Below, in pieces: positions 55,938-64,000 of a DNA stretch of 64,000 nucleotides. Position numbers and translations under genes: made by a program. The stretch lies in contig OZ037773.1 in assembly GCA_964035545.1 (NCBI GenBank), positions 4,819,251 through 4,883,250 of the forward strand. Reading direction: 5' to 3'. The DNA comes from Bugula neritina (Eukaryota; Bryozoa; Gymnolaemata; Cheilostomatida; Bugulidae). Every line of letters starts with the position of its first letter. Position 1 is the stretch's first letter. Under the pieces are notes generated by a model. The model was not told the DNA's origin and did no database searches. It was given only the letters and a program-made list of their open reading frames with translations.

Positions 55938-56910
55938 CTAGTTGTGACCAACTTGCGGTGTGACAGAATGGCCTAATTTACACTTGAGTAGTTTCCTTAG
56001 TTGTTGAATGTATGAGGGGTTTAAATATATAAATAATATAACATTCAAAGTTCCATATATCCCTTGGACTATGAAAACACTCATCTCGAATGGTTTAGCT
56101 TCTTCTTCAGGCAGCTTACCTAGTCTTTTTGCACCCATGGCAATAAATGGAGGAAAGAACGTCAGGTACAGGAAGATACTTGTCAGTAACACATATTTTC
56201 CTGCTTTCTTGAGTTCTTCATCTTCTGCAAGTTGAGTTGCTCTAAGAGACATCTGTTTTAATTCCACACCCACTTTACCCAGAGTTACTATGGTTACCAC
56301 AGCAGGTATACCAAACAATATAAACTGAATAGCACTAGCTGGAAAAGATGTAGTAGGGAATGCAAGTACCAAATCATTTATACAGTATTGTCCAAAATTG
56401 ATAGCTCCCATATTAGCTGAGATCACAAAACTGACGATCCAGATGGAGACATACGCAATTGCTAAGTGCTGAACGATTTTGTTGGTTGCATATTTGAATG
56501 GTGTACAAATTGCAACATACCTTTCATAACTTGCTAAAGAGAGGATACAGTTTCTAAGATTCAATGACATAGCATAAAAAACGGCAATTGTGACAAGAAA
56601 CATTGGTGAAATTTCCCCCTCCTGGTTCAAAATTAGGTGTTTGAGTGAGCAGTCCACTTGTACGATAAACATTAAACTAACAAAAATATCAGAAGAGCCA
56701 ATATTCACTAGAGTACAGAAATACTTGGTACCTCTCAATTTTCTTGATAGAAGAAAGAACAATAATGTGTAAAATGTTTACCAATATTGTCACCACGCTG
56801 ATGCCCATGATAGCATTTGACCCGGTTTTGTAATCACATATTTCTGCAACAGCCGCATCCTCACACAGCAGGTTACTGCTAGTTGTTTTGTTTATGGCGG
56901 TCAGATTCAT
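55938..56910 (-). pseudogene. Class A 7TM receptor G4, one-base frameshift after TM1
   Basis: From ATG 56908-56910 the frame gives the N terminus and TM1 (MNLTAINKTTSS..., ISVVTILVNILHIIVLSSIKK) and then shifts. On the coding strand the motif reads aagaaaattgag where G1 has aagaaattaaga, one extra A. The rest is open in the next frame from KLRGTKYFCTLVNIG through TM7 to a stop at 55938, ending TPQVGHN. Total length is 972+1 bases, so G4 would equal the 323-residue paralogues without the extra base. Motifs: SYERYVAICTPFKY, VDCSLKHL, KYVLLTSIFLYLTFFP, LNVILFIYLNPSY. It is the most diverged of the four. As with G3, this could be pseudogenisation, an allele or a homopolymer assembly error. Confidence 0.85.
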
Positions 56911-59371
56911 GACGGTTTTTCTAATGAAGCGACTATAGCACTGAAAAAATTCTTAATAGTAATTTCTATTTGCAATACGATCGGCAATGTGTGACACTAG
57001 CTTCAGCACCATAGCCAAGTTGTGTTGGTGCTTTTCTTTTATAAGCTGTGAACACGATTCAATTATATATATTGCTATTAAGTATAATAATATTATGTTT
57101 TACTAAATGCATCTATAGTAAATTATATATATAGTACATATATCATATAAAATTCATTATAATAAGTAGCTTGAAAGAAATGTGAATATGTAATAGCTGG
57201 AACAACATTTATAGCGTAGATATAATTAAAATGCTTGTGCCATTAACTAATGAATGCTGGTTTCATGAATAAAATATGCTAAATTAAAAACATTTTAATA
57301 TATCATGATTAGAGTTTTTCTTACGTTTAATGATGCTAAAAGCTTATATAATCTTAGTTTAGTTTAGTAAAAATGTTTATTTATACCTTATATGGTAATT
57401 TTTATAGCAATATAAACTTATATTTTCACAATTTAGGAAAAGTATAAAGTGTTTTTGAGCAACAATTATTTAAGTTTAAACAGCAATTTGAATACTTCTG
57501 CAGTGTAAAAAAACATAGAAATCAAATCATATACAATCTATGTGTGCTAATCCTTATAAAATATGATGAAAACAGGTGCTGGTATGTAAACAAAAAGAAT
57601 ATTAGCGCGTATCCAAGTACGTCTCTATATAGAAACGATTTCTTATTGTGAACTCCTATGTTCAACGACATTGACAATTAAGAAACGATTAGTGCAGCTC
57701 TCTTTTGCTTTGTGATACAACAACAGCTGAAGACTCGGCAAACAACTTTTTTCAGACCATTAATTTAGTCACTGGAGTAATATGCAAAGCAGAATCTTGA
57801 AATATTATCCTAACTGAGACATAACAGTCACTTTGGTTTGTGTGTATTTATAATGATGAACAAACCACTGAAGGTATGGAGATTGGCTATAATGTTGAGT
57901 AACATGCATTTTATTCCAGGCTTTGTTTATATTGATTATAAGCAACATGGACAGCTAAATTTCAAAACAATAGTTATAGTGAAAATTCGTAAGGGTCATT
58001 TTGCTTTATTTAATACTTGGCAACAAATTATGACCAAAGATTAAAGTATGATCAAAACTAATTAAAATTTACTATATTGGGTAATTTTATGTGCTAATTC
58101 TAACTATGGACAGCAAAAAATACTTGGAAAGGGTTTTGCAGCATTATAGCACAACATCATTGTCATATACGCAAAATATATATGTGTAGACGGTAATGAA
58201 AAAACCATCACGGCCTGCACATACCAACTTACTAAAAAATTACAAAAAAACATAAAAATTCAAGCAAAATTTAAAAAAAACTTTGATTATTCAGCTTTAT
58301 TTACTAATATTTTATTATGATTTAAGACAAAAAACATTACATAAACATTAGCAGCTAAATTGGGAAAAATAGCTAAAAACTAGAAATAATATATCTCAAG
58401 TGTGTACTAAATTATCAGTAAAATAGTGCATAAACGATATCCAAGGGCAACAGGATTATAATTATTACCAGAAGCTCTTTCAATGATTTAATTATTATTT
58501 CTTTTGTAACTAGATAAGTTATAGCAAAATTCATTGACACCAAAATTTTACACGACTACGAAAAATATTTGTTGAACTTGAAAGCCTGTAAACACTAATT
58601 TAGTATCATAATTACAGCTAGACTACACATGCATGCATAGTATGAACTGTAAATATTATAATATACACATAAATATACGAGTAATTCCGAGTCAGCTGTG
58701 GGATTTATATTTTGCCATCATAGCTCATATACGTTTATGAAAAAATATAGTTGCAACTTACATGTAGTCATAGTGATAGTAGTCAGTTTAAAAAGAATAT
58801 ATTCTCATGCAGTCAATTGAGACTTTAGGGCAATTTAGGCTAATTGCCAAATTTTTATATGAAATAAACTAGCTGAAAAACATTTGAACAAAAGTATAAT
58901 TAATATTTTTTGGATAGGGATATAGCAACTGCTGTTTTAATTAGTATCTGCATGTGATATATAGGATGTCATATTCTTATTCGTTAAATGAATTGGGTAA
59001 TATTTTGAACATTAAAATAGTGTGAGCTGTTAGCGGTCTTTACATTTCAAAACAGGGGTCATCCTCTCTCTTATTCGCGAAACCTACAAATATGATAGAG
59101 AGATGTAATTGGAAGATCGATAAATCAAACCCAATTCTGATTGGCGGAACAATTAAAACTAAATAATAATATAAGAAGCACGCTGGCGGGAAGGCTAATC
59201 TACAATTACGCAGATCTAGTAACTAAACATTATTATTAGTAACCGAGTTGTCTGAGGCACTCTCACTTTGATTCTTTGTTGTCAGTATATGCCTCGTGGT
59301 TATTACCAGTGACTTGTGGTGATCACAAAATATATTCTGTTTCGACTTCTGAGATACAATTTTATATTGCA
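56911..59371. other. Divergent intergenic region between receptor G4 and WDHD1
   Basis: No coding exon recognised. The part near 57000-57700 carries relics of the receptor duplication unit. The last ~350 bases are likely WDHD1 promoter and 5'UTR. Confidence 0.45.
59083..59192 (+). promoter_or_regulatory. Candidate WDHD1 promoter with E2F-like and CCAAT motifs
   Basis: About 180-290 bases upstream of the WDHD1 ATG lie ttcgcgaaa (59084-59092), ccaat (59131), an inverted CCAAT as attgg (about 59140) and ggcgggaa (59185-59192), which is the E2F consensus core on the opposite strand. Such sites are typical of S-phase genes. This is motif matching only. Confidence 0.4.
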
Positions 59372-62300
59372 ATGCTAAAAAAGGTTCATTCTTCTGGTGT
59401 CACGTGCATTCAATATGACACAAAGTAAGTTTTGATTTAATTTTATGGGTATTTTAATTTTATATTATTTATCATTAATAAAATTAAATATAATGATATC
59501 TTAACTCAAATATTAAATGATCAATCAAATGTAGTATGGAATTTAATTTTGATAATTCACCTAGTAACTGAAACTTGGAGTATAAGCAAATCCGTTTTAC
59601 TCTAAGTCTAAGTATAACAATTAACATTAACTGTAACACTAACAGCAATTATCAAACTCTCCAGCACTTTGATTCTCATCATAGTGATTATGATAACAAT
59701 AATTAATAAAAACTAAAATTTGAACTTGAAAGTAAATAATTTAAAAACTATGGCCTAAACCTGAGAGTGAGATGTAACTAGGTGGGCGGAGATTATGCGT
59801 AGGTCTGATGTTAAACAGTTATAGTTATACAATCACTACTAATGCAGATTGGAGCAGATTCTGACTTCGGGATCTGATGGAGAAGTTACGGTTTGGGACA
59901 GCCTTGATGATGAAGAACAGACAAAGACTTATAAAATTGGTGGTCAGCCAACATGTCTGGCCCTTAGGGTCAGTTCTCCACACTATATATTCACAGTGGC
60001 TGGAAAACCTTGAAATATTTGTATTTATCTTACAAAGTATACTCAGATGAGGCTCTGTGGTTTTAGGCTATTGCTGGCTGTTTTACAAATTGGAAGCCTT
60101 ACTATTTGCTAAAAGAAGAATCTCACTATTAGCTCTACTGTTTCAACCAAGCATATCAGTATCATGTCTGAGTATTGCCTTTATATTTTGCTTAGAATCT
60201 AATTAGAGTTTTCTCTCACGTAAATGTGTTATCTAGACAATACAAATATGAATATAAACTTGTATTCTGCAGGGGGACATGTTTTATACAATGAATGAAA
60301 CGGGCAAAGCTCTTGTGAGTTACAGCATAGAGGAAGGGCAATATCAGGAGTTGCTTACCCGTTTCACTGCCAGGATAACATGTATAACTAGTAACAGCAC
60401 ACATGTTGCTGCCGGGGCCAGGTTAGATGGCAGCATCTTTTTAGCTTCTATGACCTCTTATAATAAAGTTTAAACTTTTAAAGTGTGAGAACCCTTTAAG
60501 TAATTTTTTAAACTGAAGCTGTTGAATCTTGAGCTATTGAGTTGGATAAACATTCAATGTTTCATTTAGAATTTAATTTCTTAATGGAAATTGTGTTGAC
60601 ATGTCTTTGTAGCAAATAATTTGACTATTCTTTCATTGTAAGTCTATTTTCACCACACTGCGATATTTTATATTTCATGTCTATTATAGCCTAATATTTC
60701 AGTTGGATAACTTTCTTTGTGTTATACTTTTTGATGCATTGGTATAGGGTCTGTCCATTTAGTGCTAATGAAACATCGTAGTGTACAGCTAGGATCATAT
60801 TTATATACCAGTTGATAGAAATATTATATTCATATATGGATGGTACTAAACTACATGCTGAACATCGTTTAATATAAGCAACTTGTTAGTAGCATTAAGT
60901 TCAGTTTTTAATATTTATTCAGTGATTTCAAGATCAGAGTGGTGAGTCCCAGCAACGACATCTGCCTAATATCGGGACACGAGGCGCCAATACTCAACCT
61001 CTCTTTGGCTCCTAAATCCGGCCATCTCCTTTCTGCAAGCTGTGATGGCACAGTTCGACTCTGGATCTGTAAAACAAAGTGTTGCTTGCGAACTTTAAAC
61101 CTCCTTCCTAAAGTTTCCGATATCAGGTACTCGAGCTATTTTTCTAAATAACTATGCAGTGTTAGTACTGTGCTGGGCAGTGAGTGTTTTACACTTTGAC
61201 CACTTTTACTCTGATTGCACCATATTAGTATAAAATAGTGTTCTCTTGTTTGCATGTTTAATATTGACGATTATCTCAATAGAATTGTGTTTCTCTCTCC
61301 CCTTTCTTTGCCTCTCTTCATTCTCTCTCTCTTCCCCTCTCTCTTCTCTCTCCTCTCCCCCTCCCCTTTTCTCTCCGTCTCTTTCCTCTCTCCTTTTATT
61401 CTCTCTCCCCCTCTCTCTCTCACTCTCCCCCTTTCCCCCTTCTCTCCCCTTCCCCCTCTCTCCTCTCCCCCTCTCTCGGTCTCTCTCCCTCCCTTTCCCA
61501 CTCTTTCTCTCCCTCTCTTTCCCTCTCTCTTTCTCTCTTCTCTCTCCTTTCTCATTTCTCCTCTCTCTCCCCCTCTCTCTTTCTCTCTCCTCCTTTCCTC
61601 ATTTCTTTCTGTTTCTTCCTCTTTTCACTTTTTGTCTGTTTCTCTTTGCCTGTTTCCCTCCGTCTGTCTGTCATAACTAATGAAGTAGCATTGTATTCCT
61701 AAGTTAGACACTTTATAAGTGCTCAAAGCTTGTTGGCTAGTTGTTGTTGCAGTTGTAAGCATAATTCTTCTCTTTCACTACCTCATATTTCTTGAGAAAA
61801 TATATAATTTATTTTGAGAAATAAGTTTTATTCAACTGCAATTAGTTATACGTATTGAACATTTCCAATATTTCCTTTAGCCTGAGTTCTAGTTCTTGTG
61901 GGATGAGTTGGCACAGTGAGGGTGTAGAGTTTGCCGTCCCTGTAGATAGATTAATCCATGTATACAGCAGAGATCACGAGGAGCTCCTATACAGTCTCAG
62001 AGATGAAGCTATCTCCTCAGTGAGTAAACAATGTCTTGCAATAGTAACTGTAGTAGGTGTTGGCCATTGTGCTTCAGAGGAGGAGATACTGTAAAATGTT
62101 GGGAAATTAAAGGGTAGTATTTCAGTAAATATTGTAGGAGAACATCTGATTAAATTAATAGCAGCTCAAGTTTCCTCCTTTTTAGCTGATTTTGTAATGT
62201 CTATATCAAAGCCCTTTGCATGAAAGATAGAAGTCTTATTTTTAGCTGACATCTATTACGATAGTTTGAGTGCCTACCATTGCCTCCCCTCTCTCTCACA

Positions 62301-64000
62301 GCTAAGCACCTGCTAAAAAGCTATACTTTGTTTTCCTTAGCCCATAAACCTGTGCAGATACAGTGAGGATGGTCGGGTCATCGCAGCAGCAACCGTTGAT
62401 GGTTTGGTGTTGGTGTGGAGCTGCTCTACTAAGGCTAAGCTTTTCTCCCAGCAGACAGACAGTAAAGCAGCTGTCACTGCTCTGGTTTGGTACAGCAAAG
62501 ACACCATTCTCTATGCTGACAACCAGGTGATGAGCACTTTATATTTCTAAAAGTATTTGTACTTGCATATATATGTGGAACTCTTGCTAATATGTGAAAC
62601 TCTAGCTAAAATGTGAAACTCTGGCTAATATGTGAATATGTAAAAATATGTTTAAAGGAAAAATTTTGGTTTGCTGACAACTTATTGAATTCAATGTTTC
62701 ACGCAGGGCTGTTTTGGTAGCCTCAGTTTCAACTCCGAACCCACAGAAACCAAAATAGAGAAAAATACAGATTCTAAGGTAAGGAAGGACTGCTTCCTTT
62801 TGTACTGATTCTTAAAAAGTCATTTTTGTAGTTAATTTAATTCAAGAACGCAAATACACTGTAACACTGTGCGACACAACCTAATATTATTCTCTGCAAG
62901 TACTTGATGTAAGTGTCACCTGTTCTAACTTGTCTGGTGATGTAAGTTTCTCCTCTCACCTGTTCTAACTTGTCTGGTGATGTAGGTGGTTTCCTCACCT
63001 GCTCTAACTTGCTGTCCTGGGGAATATAAAAGTGGTGTGAAGTAATTGTTCTAGTACCTATCATATTAAGAGTTTACAAATTTATAAAAATTAGGCAATT
63101 ACAGTATAGAGGCACAGATTATAAATAAATTATTAAACGGTCTGGTGTTATACTCATATTGTTTATACGTTTTTATTCCTTAGATTTTTTTTGCTGATGA
63201 ACATATTACAGCATATGTTACTTCAGTTAACCAATCACAGCGACTGTTATTTTAGCTGACCAGTGAGGAAATTGCGGACATGTTTGATGAGAGTGATGAT
63301 GATAATTTCATGGAAATGGAGGCGGCAGAAGATGGGGCGGAGGAATACAAAGATTTGGTGGAGGAACACGAAGACGAGGTGAAACACTCGAAAAAGAAGC
63401 CCACGTCCAATACCATAGAGGATGAAGGAGACGATGATGACCTAGGTAAGTCTCTTGCAGGGTCTGTGAGAATCACAGGGACTGTGAGAATCACGTGTTA
63501 CTAATATATGACATCATTATGTATAGGCAGCACTCTGTATAGGCAACAATGCTGACTCTTATTTTATGTACATTTTACTTGATAGCATATACTGTCATAT
63601 ACTAATTGACTGGCACACTCGGTACGTTTCCATTGCTCCGCATTTTGCGAATGGGTGCTCCTATTTTTGAATTTGTGGTTTCATTCAAACTGAAACAGCT
63701 CTACTAAATGCTGAGCTATTTCGCTTTGAGACTCTGGTATGAAATTGATGAGTTGCTTTTCTCATCTCAAAGGAAGCCATGTACATGATTTTTAAAACAG
63801 TAGATACAGTTACCTGGTAATAAAGGCTCTGATGCTTAATCCTCTTGTATCCCAAGATATGCTCGTTTCAGCCTCTGTGATGAGCGATATGACGGGATCT
63901 ATGGCAACTTCCGTGGCAGATAAAGCACCTGCTGACACTAAGCCTGTTGTGAGAACAGATGTCACTCAAGTGCCTGACACACCGCAGGCAGGTTCTCTTG
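59372..64000 (+). CDS. WDHD1: WD repeat and HMG-box DNA-binding protein 1 / AND-1 (Ctf4 orthologue), exons 1-9, 3' end outside window
   Basis: Replisome adaptor linking MCM helicase and DNA polymerase alpha in the nucleus. Exons: 59372-59424, 59848-59968, 60273-60421, 60923-61126, 61881-62019, 62341-62526, 62707-62778, 63256-63445, 63857 to beyond the window end. All have GT/AG borders and join in one frame (about 419 codons). They cover the N-terminal WD40 propeller: LTSGSDGEVTVWDSLDD, LTRFTARITCITSNSTHVAAG, ISGHEAPILNLSLAPKSGH, LSASCDGTVRLW, SCGMSWHSEGVEFAVPV and AAATVDGLVLVW all align with WDHD1 repeats in order. Exon 8 is the acidic stretch after the propeller (FDESDDDN...EGDDDDLG). Exon 9 ends in PDTPQAGSL, matching the start of the SepB/Ctf4-type second domain. 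Exon 3 must use the donor at 60422 (ccag|gttaga); reading through reaches a stop at 60473. The C-terminal domain and HMG box lie to the right of the window. Confidence 0.93.
61287..61668 (+). repeat. Polypyrimidine (CT-rich) tract in WDHD1 intron 4
   Basis: About 380 bases that are almost purely C and T on the coding strand, with ctctct and ccctctc units. Long open frames through it are compositional artefacts. It could form H-DNA (triplex). Confidence 0.95.

Noticed and set aside
61246-61680. Long Ser/Leu/Pro-rich frames on the plus strand and an Arg/Glu-rich frame on the minus strand
   Set aside because: They arise from the polypyrimidine tract inside WDHD1 intron 4 and have no start, splice or family support.

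Overview
The window is animal nuclear DNA: AT-rich, with spliced genes, tRNA-derived SINEs, LTR retrotransposons and abundant simple repeats. The host genes (AGXT2, WDHD1/AND-1, a natriuretic-peptide-receptor-like ectodomain, a family of intron-poor class A GPCRs) point to an invertebrate metazoan, probably marine. I cannot name the phylum from sequence alone. No bacterial features (operons, CRISPR, IS elements) are present.

Layout. 1-9.5 kb: a direct repeat of at least 1.25 kb occurs twice (1-1260 and 8206-9458). Between the copies, on the minus strand, lies a first coding exon of an ANF-receptor/guanylate-cyclase-type ectodomain (6966-7689). 9.5-16.7 kb: AT-rich DNA with no gene I can support. 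16.7-37.8 kb: two complete ten-exon AGXT2 genes (mitochondrial alanine-glyoxylate aminotransferase 2) in tandem on the plus strand. Internal exons 2-9 have identical lengths in the two copies. Between them a 6.1 kb LTR element (24134-30225, minus) has identical 474-bp LTRs and a gag-like ORF but no recognisable pol; it sits in an ATTAGT-type satellite. 38-57 kb: a minus-strand cluster of four related 7TM receptors (G1 39215-40186, G2 42619-43590, G3 50250-51225, G4 55938-56910). G3 and G4 each carry one extra A in an A-run that shifts the frame. Between G2 and G3 a 4.5 kb LTR element (43937-48438) has identical 552-bp LTRs and an ACAGT target duplication. Its pol has integrase upstream of reverse transcriptase/RNase H, as in Gmr1-type Ty3/gypsy elements, and appears to have lost the end of gag and the protease. 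59.1-64 kb: the first nine exons of WDHD1/AND-1 (a Ctf4 orthologue), running off the right edge.

A tRNA-derived SINE family is scattered through introns and intergenic DNA. One copy has a 16-bp target duplication; another is split by a 686-bp TIR element with a TAA target duplication (PIF/Harbinger-like MITE). Two AGXT2 introns carry tandem repeats resembling splice signals: donor-like at the start of intron 3 in copy 1, acceptor-like at the end of intron 5 in copy 2.

There is no operon logic. AGXT2 copies act in mitochondrial aminoacid/glyoxylate and dimethylarginine metabolism, the GPCRs look like a lineage-specific chemosensory-type expansion, and WDHD1 is a replisome adaptor. The most unusual content is the two recently inserted LTR elements, each apparently lacking some of its own proteins. 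Exon boundaries were placed by eye from GT/AG sites, reading frame and family alignment.
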